A stretch of DNA of 64,000 bases from Anaeromassilibacillus sp. An250 (GTDB lineage Bacteria > Bacillota > Clostridia > Oscillospirales > Acutalibacteraceae): NCBI RefSeq assembly GCF_002159845.1, contig NZ_NFJK01000008.1, positions 1-64,000 on the forward strand, given 5' to 3'. Shown here in pieces: positions 7,996 to 15,013 of this stretch. Every line of letters starts with the position of its first letter. Positions within the stretch are counted from its first letter, which is position 1. The position numbers and the translations under genes were made by a program. Below the pieces are notes generated by a model. The model saw only the letters and a program-made list of their open reading frames with translations, was not told where the DNA came from and ran no database searches.

Positions 7996-8766
7996 ATGGA
8001 ACAACAGATGCTTAAAGATAAAGTCGCCATTATTACTGGTGCAAGCTATGGGATGGGCCGGACGATGGCAGAACTATTTGCAGAAGAAGGTGCGGCGGTA
8101 GTTATCACCGCCCGTGGGAAAGAAAAGCTGGATGCTGTTGTAGAAGGTATTCGCGAAAGGGGCGGAAAGGCGGTTGGAATAGTGGCCGATGTCTGTTCCA
8201 CCGAGGATACCAAGCGGGTATTTGAGACTGCCCTCAAAGAATTTGGGGATGTAGACATCCTTATCAATAATGCCGGGATTGGGGAACAGAAGATCATCGA
8301 CGAAACCGACGATGACTGGATGATGTACGTGATGAATACCAATTTGGGCGGCCCTATCCGATACATCCGCGAAGCGTTGAAGATTTTCCTACCTAAAAAC
8401 GATGGGGTCATCATCAATGTATCCTCCGTCAATGGCACTCGCCCCTTCTGTGGGGCTGCTTACACCTCCACCAAAGGAGCCTTGAACACACTGACCAAGA
8501 ACGTGGCAATCCGCCTTATTGATACCAATATCCGTTGCAATGCGGTGGCACCAGGCGCTACAGTGACTCCGGCACACTTGACAAATAAAGCAGGGGAGCA
8601 ACCTGGCGGGGCGGAAATGCTCAAGTATAGCGGCCATTTTGTTTACTTCCCTGGTCCAGAATGCGACCCTATGGATCAGGCCTATGCCTGCCTGTATTTG
8701 GCTAGCAAGATGGGTTGCCATGTGAAAGGGCAGGTATTGCAGGTTTGTAATGGAGCGTTTCTATAA
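7996..8766 (+). CDS. Short-chain dehydrogenase/reductase (SDR)
   Basis: 256 residues, classical SDR size. The cofactor motif is TGASYGMG (14-21), NNAG lies near 92, and the catalytic set is Ser143/144 with Tyr156-x3-Lys160. An Arg after the second strand (TARGKEK) suggests NADP(H). It catalyses reversible oxidation/reduction of an alcohol or carbonyl on an unknown small molecule. It opens the second transcription unit of the island; a weak ribosome site (GAGGC) lies 14 bases upstream. Hydroxysteroid or fatty-acid type activity is possible but not shown by the sequence. Confidence 0.88.
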   Translation: MEQQMLKDKVAIITGASYGMGRTMAELFAEEGAAVVITARGKEKLDAVVEGIRERGGKAVGIVADVCSTEDTKRVFETALKEFGDVDILINNAGIGEQKIIDETDDDWMMYVMNTNLGGPIRYIREALKIFLPKNDGVIINVSSVNGTRPFCGAAYTSTKGALNTLTKNVAIRLIDTNIRCNAVAPGATVTPAHLTNKAGEQPGGAEMLKYSGHFVYFPGPECDPMDQAYACLYLASKMGCHVKGQVLQVCNGAFL

Positions 8767-8811
8767 ACAGTAGAATGTTTAAATTTCAATAGAATAAGGA
8801 GCTGAAACAGT

Positions 8812-9393
8812 ATGAAAAAACAGTTTGTGGCTGTAATAAGTCTGCTGCTGGTACTCAGCATGGCGATGGCCGGATGCAACAGTTCCTCCGGTTCATCCAA
8901 TGCGGATTCATCCACAGGGGACAATCGCGTTTCTTCATCTCAGGCGAATAATGTATCCAGTGAGGAGAACGAGAATCCGCCAAGCTCGGATGTCACAGAA
9001 TTGACGGTTCAGTTTGGTGATCAAGGGGAGCACTTTGTGATGCATTTGGAGGATAATTCCACAGCTGCGGCCATCGCTGGTTATGTTGGCACTTCTGATT
9101 GGCGGCTTCCAGTATATAGCTATGATGAATCCGACGTTATGGAATATTACGATATTCCCAGCCGGTATGAGATCCCTGACAATAGTGAACCAGTAACCCA
9201 GGCCCATGCGGGCGATGTGTTTTACTCTGACCCTAACCGTATAGTGCTCTATTATCATGATGCTGTCATCGACGAAGAGTACACGCGGATTGGTACATTT
9301 GATCCCACAGAAGAGTTTGTGGATGCCGTAGAGAATAACCCCGTTTTGGAAGGATGGGGAAATCAGATCGTTGTGATCAGCAATGGTGGTTAA
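8812..9393 (+). CDS. Lipoprotein with cyclophilin-like domain
   Basis: 193 residues. A lipoprotein signal ends at AMAGC (Cys22), followed by a Ser/Asn-rich linker to about residue 60. The remaining 130 residues resemble the bacterial cyclophilin-like fold family, with a TVQFGDQGEHFVMHLEDN strand pair, an AGDVFY turn, an IVLYYHD strand and YTRIGTF near the end. Despite the fold name, these proteins are not known prolyl isomerases, and a binding role is likelier. A second lipoprotein with the same domain is encoded at 11218. It lies 45 bases after the SDR gene, and a small ORF follows at its 3' end. Confidence 0.75.
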   Translation: MKKQFVAVISLLLVLSMAMAGCNSSSGSSNADSSTGDNRVSSSQANNVSSEENENPPSSDVTELTVQFGDQGEHFVMHLEDNSTAAAIAGYVGTSDWRLPVYSYDESDVMEYYDIPSRYEIPDNSEPVTQAHAGDVFYSDPNRIVLYYHDAVIDEEYTRIGTFDPTEEFVDAVENNPVLEGWGNQIVVISNGG

Positions 9394-9394
9394 A

Positions 9395-9643
9395 ATGCGT
9401 AAGGAAAAAGAGAACTCCTCCGATAATCCATACCAGTACAGTTTGAAACAAAATTTGGAAGACGCCGGTTGCAGTGATGAAATGGTACAACAATTTATGG
9501 AACTTCGGGACAAAGGCGAAGAAGAAAAACAATTGCTCCTTCTCTCTGGCCATAGAAAAAGCCTGTTAGACCGGCTTCACAGGGAAGAAAAAAAGATAGA
9601 CTGTTTAGACTATTTAGTTTATCGATTGCAAAAAAAACAATAA
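9395..9643 (+). CDS. Small conserved charged protein (82 aa)
   Basis: 82 highly charged residues, all helical, ending in a KKIDCLDYLVYRLQKK motif. I recognise this motif from small proteins of unknown function found in Firmicutes redox gene clusters. ATG 9395 was chosen because a GGTGG lies just before it. An ATG at 9383 would overlap the lipoprotein gene by 11 bases and add four residues. The two conserved-looking features are a Cys in DAGCSD and the Cys of DCLDY. Function unknown; cytoplasmic. Confidence 0.6.
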   Translation: MRKEKENSSDNPYQYSLKQNLEDAGCSDEMVQQFMELRDKGEEEKQLLLLSGHRKSLLDRLHREEKKIDCLDYLVYRLQKKQ

Positions 9644-9663
9644 GATTTTTAGGAGGTTATCCT

Positions 9664-10530
9664 ATGAGAACCATTCAAAATCAGACTTTTGATGAAGAAC
9701 GTGCCCTGTATGGCAGCAACGATATTCTGGTGAAAGACTGCTCCTTTGATGGCCCTGCTGATGGGGAAAGTGCTTTTAAAGAGTGCAAAAATGTAGAAGT
9801 GGCCCATGGCTTCTTTAATCTGCGCTATCCATTTTGGCATGACCATAACCTTACGATCCGGGATTCAGAGATGACGGAACATTGCAGGGCAGCGCTGTGG
9901 TATTCCGACCATATTTCCATTAGGAACACCAAACTTCATGGCATCAAAGCCCTGCGGGAGTGCGCCGATGTAATAATGACAGGATGCGATGTAAATTCCC
10001 CGGAATTTGGCTGGTCCGTCCACAATATGGAAATGAAAGACTGCACCGCCGAGAGCGAATATTTTATGATGCGTTCTACAGGCCTACACTTTACAAATGT
10101 ACGAATGAAGGGCAAATACTCCTTCCAATATATCGAAAATTCTATTTTTGAAAATTGCATCTTCGATACCAAGGACGCTTTCTGGCATGCAAAAAATGTC
10201 ACCGTCCGCAACAGTATTGTGAAAGGAGAGTATTTGGCTTGGTATTGCGAGAATGTTACCTTTGAAAATTGCAAAATCATCGGTACACAGCCTCTGTGTT
10301 ATTGCAAAGGATTGAAGCTCATTCATTGCGAAATGATCGGCTGTGATCTGGCCTTTGAACGCAGCGAGGTGGAAGCTACGATTACAACGCCAGTTCTCAG
10401 CATAAAAAATCCTTTGTCCGGTCATATCACTGTGCCAGAGGTAGGCGAAATTATCCGGGATCTTGAAGAAGCAAAAGGGACAGTTCAGGTGCAAAAGCCG
10501 GGGGCTGGCGGCATCTGTGCCTGTGCGTAA
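9664..10530 (+). CDS. DUF3737-family right-handed beta-helix protein
   Basis: 288 residues made of repeating short strands of the form V-x-N/D-C-x-F (for example ILVKDCSF, VEVAHGFF, LTIRDSEM, VTFENCKI), typical of a right-handed parallel beta-helix. The Trp/Tyr-rich turns (YPFWHDHNL, RAALWYSDH, LAWYCENV) match the DUF3737 family as I know it. No signal peptide, so it is cytoplasmic. The C-terminal tail ends in a Gly/Cys-rich GAGGICACA. A strong AGGAGGT site precedes the start. Members often sit with oxidoreductases in Firmicutes, as here, but no activity is established. Confidence 0.82.
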   Translation: MRTIQNQTFDEERALYGSNDILVKDCSFDGPADGESAFKECKNVEVAHGFFNLRYPFWHDHNLTIRDSEMTEHCRAALWYSDHISIRNTKLHGIKALRECADVIMTGCDVNSPEFGWSVHNMEMKDCTAESEYFMMRSTGLHFTNVRMKGKYSFQYIENSIFENCIFDTKDAFWHAKNVTVRNSIVKGEYLAWYCENVTFENCKIIGTQPLCYCKGLKLIHCEMIGCDLAFERSEVEATITTPVLSIKNPLSGHITVPEVGEIIRDLEEAKGTVQVQKPGAGGICACA

Positions 10531-10538
10531 TGGAAAGG

Positions 10539-10564
10539 AAAGGGAGGCCTCATAGTCTCCCTTT
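10539..10564 (+). terminator. Weak stem-loop between DUF3737 and LysE genes
   Basis: An 8-bp stem AAAGGGAG/CTCCCTTT with a 10-base loop, followed by only a short T-rich tail. It may attenuate rather than stop transcription before the LysE gene 22 bases later. Confidence 0.35.
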
Positions 10565-10585
10565 TCTGCATAGAGGAGGTATGGT

Positions 10586-11191
10586 ATGGAATATTTGCTG
10601 CGGGGAATTTTGATTGGCCTTTTATTTGGACTTCCATTTGGAGCAGTTGGCGCCCTAACCGTCCAAAGGACCTGGAGCTCAGGAGTGAAAGCCGGCCTTT
10701 TGACAGGCTTCGGTTCCTCTGTGGCAGATTGTGCCTATGCCTGTATTGGGGCCTTTGGGCTGACTCTTATCTCAGACTTTCTGCTCCGTTTCCAGGGGAT
10801 TATTACCGCTTTGGGCGGAGTGCTGATCTTGGCCATGGGGCTAAAAACGATGCTCTGTCCACAGAAAGAACTCCCCCAGGAGGAACCTTTGGAAGGGGGC
10901 AAATTGTTCCTCACTTCCTTCGCGATTGGTATTACCAATCCGGCGGCTATTTTGACTTTTCTATTTGCGTTTTCTTACTTCGGAATTTCGGAAATAGCTG
11001 GCTGGATAAACGGCATCCTACTGGTGGCGGGTGTGTTCCTAGGGACCTATTTTTGGTGGGGGGCTCTTTCAACTTTCACACAATTTGTCAAAAGAAGAGC
11101 AGCCAAATTCCAACTGCATACGATGAACCGTATTTTTGGAGGTATCCTTTGTGCCTTTGGAATCAGTGTTTTTATTAAGCTATTTCTATAA
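10586..11191 (+). CDS. LysE/RhtB-family exporter
   Basis: 201 residues with about six membrane helices. The N-terminal GLLFGLPFGAVGALTVQR segment is the characteristic first helix and loop of LysE-type transporters, which export amino acids and related small molecules by proton exchange. A short cytoplasmic loop (about residues 90-105) separates the halves. A GAGGAGG site is 7 bases upstream. In the island it supplies a second export route beside the ABC system. Substrate unknown. Confidence 0.8.
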   Translation: MEYLLRGILIGLLFGLPFGAVGALTVQRTWSSGVKAGLLTGFGSSVADCAYACIGAFGLTLISDFLLRFQGIITALGGVLILAMGLKTMLCPQKELPQEEPLEGGKLFLTSFAIGITNPAAILTFLFAFSYFGISEIAGWINGILLVAGVFLGTYFWWGALSTFTQFVKRRAAKFQLHTMNRIFGGILCAFGISVFIKLFL

Positions 11192-11217
11192 ATTTTCTGT
11201 ATAAGAGAGTGGTGAAT

Positions 11218-11847
11218 ATGATGAGGAAAGCGATATCCTTACTGTTTATTACCGTTTTTTCCTTGGCACTGTTGCTTGCAGGTTGTGGGAATAATGAACA
11301 AGCAGCAAGCGGTCTGGAAGACCTCCCTTCCACTCCAGTGGAAACATCCTCGGAAACCGCAGTGTCTGCGGTGCTGGGAGTATCCGGATCGGAGCAAGAA
11401 TCTGCCGGGCCCGAGTTGGACAGGGCTTCTCCTTCCAGTTTAGCGCAGGAATCCGAAGCAGTAGGAAATGAAACCAACGAGGAGGAAAACAGCGGCATGC
11501 AGATGTATGTACAGATCGGGGAGAGCACCTTTACCGCCACTTTGGAGGAAAATACAGCAGTTGATGCTCTGATAGAAATGATGGAGCAGGGGCCTGTTAC
11601 CATCGCAATGAGCGACTATTCGGGTTTTGAAAAAGTGGGGCCGCTAGGAACGAGCCTCCCTACCAGCAATCAGCAGACTACTACGCAAGCTGGGGACATT
11701 GTGCTGTATCAGGGAAATCAAATAGTGTTGTTTTATGGCTCCAATTCTTGGAGTTATACCCGTTTGGGCCATATCAATGACCTGGCAGGCTGGGAAGAAG
11801 CCCTTGGTAGTGGGGATGTGACGGACACCTTTGCGCTGGAAGGCTAA
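11218..11847 (+). CDS. Lipoprotein with cyclophilin-like domain (second copy)
   Basis: 209 residues. The signal ends in LLLAGC (Cys23), followed by an acidic Ser/Glu-rich linker (about 24-95) and a cyclophilin-like domain. The domain is marked by MYVQIGESTFTATLEENTAV, AGDIVLYQGNQIVLFYG, YTRLGHI and a closing GSGDVTDTF. These last three features are more typical of the family than those of the copy at 8812. Starts at 11209 (GTG), 11218 or 11221 are possible; no strong ribosome site decides. It is the last gene of the island, and its stop overlaps the stop of the opposing CotH frame by two bases. Confidence 0.75.
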   Translation: MMRKAISLLFITVFSLALLLAGCGNNEQAASGLEDLPSTPVETSSETAVSAVLGVSGSEQESAGPELDRASPSSLAQESEAVGNETNEEENSGMQMYVQIGESTFTATLEENTAVDALIEMMEQGPVTIAMSDYSGFEKVGPLGTSLPTSNQQTTTQAGDIVLYQGNQIVLFYGSNSWSYTRLGHINDLAGWEEALGSGDVTDTFALEG

Positions 11848-12923
11848 TGGTAGCGCTCAAGATACGTATCCTCTTCAAAAATCCAGGAAAGCATGGGGCG
11901 ATCCTCCATCTGTCCGCTCAGAAGCGGGTCGTCGATGGGATAGTTGACCAGGGAGGTTGCGCCGCCACCGGAAGAGAATCCTCCAAACGCCAAATTGTAG
12001 TCCCAAGGGATCATGGAGAGGACGCCGTCATCCTCGTAGAGATAGTAGTTGTGGATCATATTCCCGGTGTAGCTATCCCCATTGAGCACAAAATTGTGGA
12101 CGACAAAGTATCGGATCACGGCGTCGATGTCCAGGACTTCCTCCAGACTTGCTCCTTCGTTTAGTTGTTTTATGGAGGCGATGAGCCGGTCCTTATCGGC
12201 ATCGGTGATGGAAAAAGTAGCATTGTCAAAAATATGGGAATAGCTGTCATAGTCGTCGCCCAGATAAAGAAGCTTGGTAGCGTCGGAACCGCTCATACCG
12301 CCGCCCTGCCCGTTCATGCTGTCGGGCTTGTAGAGCAGGCCGTAATCAGAGCCGAAATTGCGTTCCGCAAATGCCTCTTCAATCCCTTCGACGGCCATAT
12401 AGAAGCCGAAGTATGTCCCGTTTACGGTCAGCGTTGTGTAGCTGCACAGCGGCGCGGCGACGCCTATGGAGCGGAACATATCATAACAGATATAGTCTTT
12501 TAGGTAGGTGTTGTCCTGGATGAGGTTGTTTAGGCAGAGTTTGTCCAGGCCATAGTAGTTTTGGGCGTCGTAGTGGTCAAATTCGACCTTAAAGCTATAC
12601 CGGTCCGTAGTGACCTGGCTGAGAGAGGAATTTCCCTTGGTGCGAATCCCGACATTATTGAGCGCGGTTCCATCGATTACAATGCTGCATGTGATGTATT
12701 CCTTTTCCTGGGCATTGTCCAGAAGGTTTTGCCAGTCATCCTCGTCTACGACAATATCGATGCTATGCACCATATTGGTGTCGAACAGCTTCTCCACATA
12801 GGGCATCTCTGTCCGGCTGATCGTGATTCCCAATTGATCCGCATTTACAAAGACAACGGCCGCCAGCAACGTGAGCGCAACGAGGACCCAGCACACCACA
12901 TCGGTATATGGATGCTTTGTCAT
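11844..12923 (-). CDS. CotH-like protein, apparently truncated at the C terminus
   Basis: 359 residues from the ATG at 12923. One membrane anchor (about residues 8-30) is followed by an extracytoplasmic domain typical of CotH kinase-family proteins: KGNSSL, YSFKVEFDHY, LCLNNL, GFYMAVEGIEE and MIPWDYNLAFGG. CotH of Bacillus phosphorylates spore coat proteins; relatives lie beside VTC and DUF4956 genes, as here. The frame stops after DTYLERYH, where clostridial homologues I know continue with a further helical part. The stop lies against the end of the lipoprotein gene on the other strand, so the 3' part was probably lost at a rearrangement. It is third in an operon after the VTC and DUF4956 genes. 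Confidence 0.78.
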   Translation of the reverse strand: MTKHPYTDVVCWVLVALTLLAAVVFVNADQLGITISRTEMPYVEKLFDTNMVHSIDIVVDEDDWQNLLDNAQEKEYITCSIVIDGTALNNVGIRTKGNSSLSQVTTDRYSFKVEFDHYDAQNYYGLDKLCLNNLIQDNTYLKDYICYDMFRSIGVAAPLCSYTTLTVNGTYFGFYMAVEGIEEAFAERNFGSDYGLLYKPDSMNGQGGGMSGSDATKLLYLGDDYDSYSHIFDNATFSITDADKDRLIASIKQLNEGASLEEVLDIDAVIRYFVVHNFVLNGDSYTGNMIHNYYLYEDDGVLSMIPWDYNLAFGGFSSGGGATSLVNYPIDDPLLSGQMEDRPMLSWIFEEDTYLERYH

Positions 12924-12933
12924 AGTTCCACCC

Positions 12934-13605
12934 CTATCCCATATAGTCTCCGTTGTAACTGACCAGCACGGCGCTTTGGACTCCTTCCATTTCAGAAAGG
13001 ACATTGATAAAATCGGTGTTGTCGTCCTTGAGACGCACCTCAAAATTGACCTCTATGGCGTTTTTCTGAGCCGTCTTTCCCTTGATAACCATGCGCTGCG
13101 TCTGCGTTTTGAGATATGCGGCGGCCCGCTGTTCGGCTGCATGGTCGGAACAGTTTACAACAGCAATGTATGGATTGGTGTGCGGCTTACGGTTGACAAA
13201 GATCAGCAGCACCAGGCCAATCCATACGCTTCCGATCACGGCCAGGGGAATCATACCGGCGGCCAATACGATGCCGACCGCGATGGCCCAGAACAGGAAG
13301 GCGATGTCCAACGGCTCCTTGATGGCAGTGCGGAAGCGGACGATGGACAGCGCGCCGACCATGCCCAGGGAAAGCACCACATTGCTCGTGACCGCCAAGA
13401 TCACCAAAGTGGTAATCATGGTCAATGCAATCAAAGTCACCCCGAAGCCCGCGGAGTACATGACGCCGTTGTAGGTCTTCTTATAAACCAGGAAGATGAA
13501 GATGCCAAGCCCAAATGCAAGGAGCAAGGCAATTGCCATATCAAAAAGAGAGACACTGGTCACGTTTTCAAGAAAACTGGATTTAAAAATATCGGAAAAT
13601 GTCAT
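12934..13605 (-). CDS. DUF4956-family membrane protein
   Basis: 223 residues. Four membrane helices fill about residues 20-140, including the hallmark VGALSIVRFRTAIKEP, where an Arg-rich stretch lies between helices. A soluble alpha/beta C-terminal domain of about 85 residues follows. The start at 13605 has an AAGGAGG site; an upstream in-frame start at 13644 would lie inside the VTC gene and adds a non-conserved lead. DUF4956 proteins are regularly encoded with VTC-domain and CotH proteins, matching this operon. Proposed roles involve polyphosphate or another charged polymer, but none is proven. Confidence 0.85.
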   Translation of the reverse strand: MTFSDIFKSSFLENVTSVSLFDMAIALLLAFGLGIFIFLVYKKTYNGVMYSAGFGVTLIALTMITTLVILAVTSNVVLSLGMVGALSIVRFRTAIKEPLDIAFLFWAIAVGIVLAAGMIPLAVIGSVWIGLVLLIFVNRKPHTNPYIAVVNCSDHAAEQRAAAYLKTQTQRMVIKGKTAQKNAIEVNFEVRLKDDNTDFINVLSEMEGVQSAVLVSYNGDYMG

Positions 13606-13636
13606 TGCAATATCCTCCTTTAAAATAAAATCAATC

Positions 13637-14314
13637 TTAACCATAAAGACGGCAGGCGGCGTATTTTGAAAAGGCTGTCACGCGCCGGTTTGGAATTTGG
13701 ACGAGATCCTGCACCAGTGTGGGGAGGAATTCGTCCCATTTCACCTCCAGAATGACAGAGGGATCTCCTGTGGAAACCAGAGGACACTCGGGATTCAGAA
13801 AATCAACGCAGCGGATTCCTGTGCGCAGGTGATGGTCCAACGTGATGCGCACATTTCCGGCCGGATAGAGGAAGGGTTCGCGGAGGTATTCCACGATAGT
13901 CCTAGGGCGCAGTCCTTGATAGAGCATCTTTTGGTATAATTCCGCTAAGAGAGGCCGGCCGGCCGCATCCTTCATCCATGCCCACTTCCCCTCCACAATG
14001 GACTGCGCTTCTGCTTGGGTGAGTTGCGCGGTCAGCTTGCTGCATAGGCCGCCGGTTTTCTGCTTTTTTTCCAAGCGCAGAAACGATGGATCGTCCTTGT
14101 AATAGCGAATGCGAAATTTTTCCCGGTTGTTTACCCCGTTCAACTTTTCCCGCAGCACCTTATCACAGACGTTGTCAAAATACAAGCTGCGGACAGAATA
14201 TGTTCCGTTGGGCTCTGCGTGGGGGTCGGGGGAGAGGACCGCACACAGGCGTTGTTTCAGTTCGATATGGTCTCCATAATTGATGAGATGCTTCCATTCG
14301 TGCCGGAATTGCAT
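13637..14314 (-). CDS. VTC-domain (polyphosphate polymerase-like) protein
   Basis: 225 residues forming a single VTC tunnel domain. Visible features are RHEWKHLI at the N terminus, YSVRSLYFDN, KFRIRYYKDD, LRLEKKQKTGG, an internal VEYLREPFLYP, and VILEVKWDEFLP near the end. These supply the basic and acidic residues that line the tunnel of yeast Vtc4, which makes polyphosphate from ATP. Bacterial members are smaller and their activity is less well known. An AAAGGAG site (14321-14327) precedes the start. It is first in the VTC-DUF4956-CotH operon, and a PhoB-like repeat lies about 110 bases upstream. Confidence 0.85.
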   Translation of the reverse strand: MQFRHEWKHLINYGDHIELKQRLCAVLSPDPHAEPNGTYSVRSLYFDNVCDKVLREKLNGVNNREKFRIRYYKDDPSFLRLEKKQKTGGLCSKLTAQLTQAEAQSIVEGKWAWMKDAAGRPLLAELYQKMLYQGLRPRTIVEYLREPFLYPAGNVRITLDHHLRTGIRCVDFLNPECPLVSTGDPSVILEVKWDEFLPTLVQDLVQIPNRRVTAFSKYAACRLYG

Positions 14315-14332
14315 TTGGCAACGCTCCTTTCT

Positions 14333-14362
14333 GGAACCCTTTCACATCTGTGGCGGGGTTCC
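14333..14362 (-). other. Hairpin in the 5' leader of the VTC gene
   Basis: Inverted repeat GGAACCC/GGGTTCC with a 16-base loop, just upstream of the ribosome site of the VTC gene. It may affect translation; no known regulator family is recognised. Confidence 0.4.
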
Positions 14363-14406
14363 CTTTCTTTTTACCCGATGGGGAGATTTAACCTGCTTTT
14401 TACAAT

Positions 14407-14440
14407 AGAATACAGGATCAGACTGAAATAAACCTGAAAT
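14407..14440 (-). promoter_or_regulatory. Candidate PhoB/OmpR-type promoter for the VTC operon
   Basis: On the plus strand CTGAAAT occurs at 14423-14429 and again at 14434-14440, an 11-base direct repeat. That is the spacing of PhoB/PhoP boxes, whose E. coli half-site is CTGTCAT. Read on the minus strand, a -10-like TATTCT (14407-14412) follows 10 bases later, as in promoters where the box replaces the -35. A phosphate-responsive regulator would suit a polyphosphate-related gene. Confidence 0.45.
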
Positions 14441-14974
14441 GACAAAAATTTGCGAGCATTCCCCGCTTGATTTTGCCAACATACTTTGACATTTTGTGGG
14501 TATGCGGCGGATTTTACGTTTCTATCTATGGAAAAACATTCGTTGGTTTGCGAGGAAAAACGAAAGGCGCAGATTGCTCCTCCTTTTTGATCAAGATCAT
14601 TGTGGGACGCTTGCCGTACAGCAGATATGATTCAAACAATCATGGTGCTTTTTCCAGGAAAGCAAGCGACGCTCCTTGTTAGTTCAAGCTAATTAAAAGG
14701 GAGATTCTATCCGTCCCATGGGGTGTCGATAATCAATCCATGAGGATAAAAGCTGCGTCTAGCAAGGAGAAATTGTCGGTGATATTGCGGCTGGTTTCTG
14801 CCATCATAGGTTGGCTCCCTGGCGTTCGCCACGGGGCTACCAGCAACAAGGGCCGGGGAGAAATTATTCGCCTTGCTTCATCTTTTATCAATTACTTGTT
14901 GAAAAAACAAATGGGATATAGATTTTTTTTGTGGAATATGATATATTAGGGACACAATAGATTGAAACTTGCAA
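14441..14974. other. Non-coding stretch between the VTC operon and glgB
   Basis: No convincing gene. Two short open frames (14467-14682 and 14740-14949) lack ribosome sites and family resemblance. The stretch is mostly AT-rich but contains a GC-rich hairpin block at 14808-14841. A TATATT at 14942 may be the glgB -10 box; I see no good -35 with it. No riboswitch family was recognised on either strand. Confidence 0.5.
14808..14841. other. GC-rich imperfect hairpin
   Basis: About 14 base pairs with single-base bulges fold around a TT loop: TGGCTCC pairs with GGGGCTA and TGGCG with CGCCA. An alternative outer pairing GCTGGT/ACCAGC also exists. It stands out from its AT-rich surroundings. It might be a repeated extragenic element or a remnant; it has no T tail to act as a terminator. 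Confidence 0.4.
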
Positions 14975-14995
14975 AGGGGAATTTGCGAATCCCCT
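14975..14995 (+). other. Stem-loop in the glgB leader
   Basis: A 6-bp stem AGGGGA/TCCCCT with a 9-base loop, ending about 5 bases before the glgB ribosome site. It may tune glgB translation or mRNA stability; there is no T run. Confidence 0.4.
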
Positions 14996-15013
14996 GAGAG
15001 AGGAGAAGAGCGG

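Noticed and set aside
2238-8766. Direct call of a bile-acid (bai-like) pathway from the hydrolase, CoA-ligase-like and SDR genes
   Set aside because: Only superfamily features are visible. Neither substrate-specific residues nor other bai genes are present, so it stays one option among several.
11847-13623. Several plus-strand open frames opposite CotH and DUF4956
   Set aside because: The minus-strand genes have family motifs and ribosome sites; the plus-strand frames have neither.
14740-14949. Possible 69-residue gene upstream of glgB
   Set aside because: No ribosome site, and the frame runs through the GC-rich hairpin into a poly-T region.
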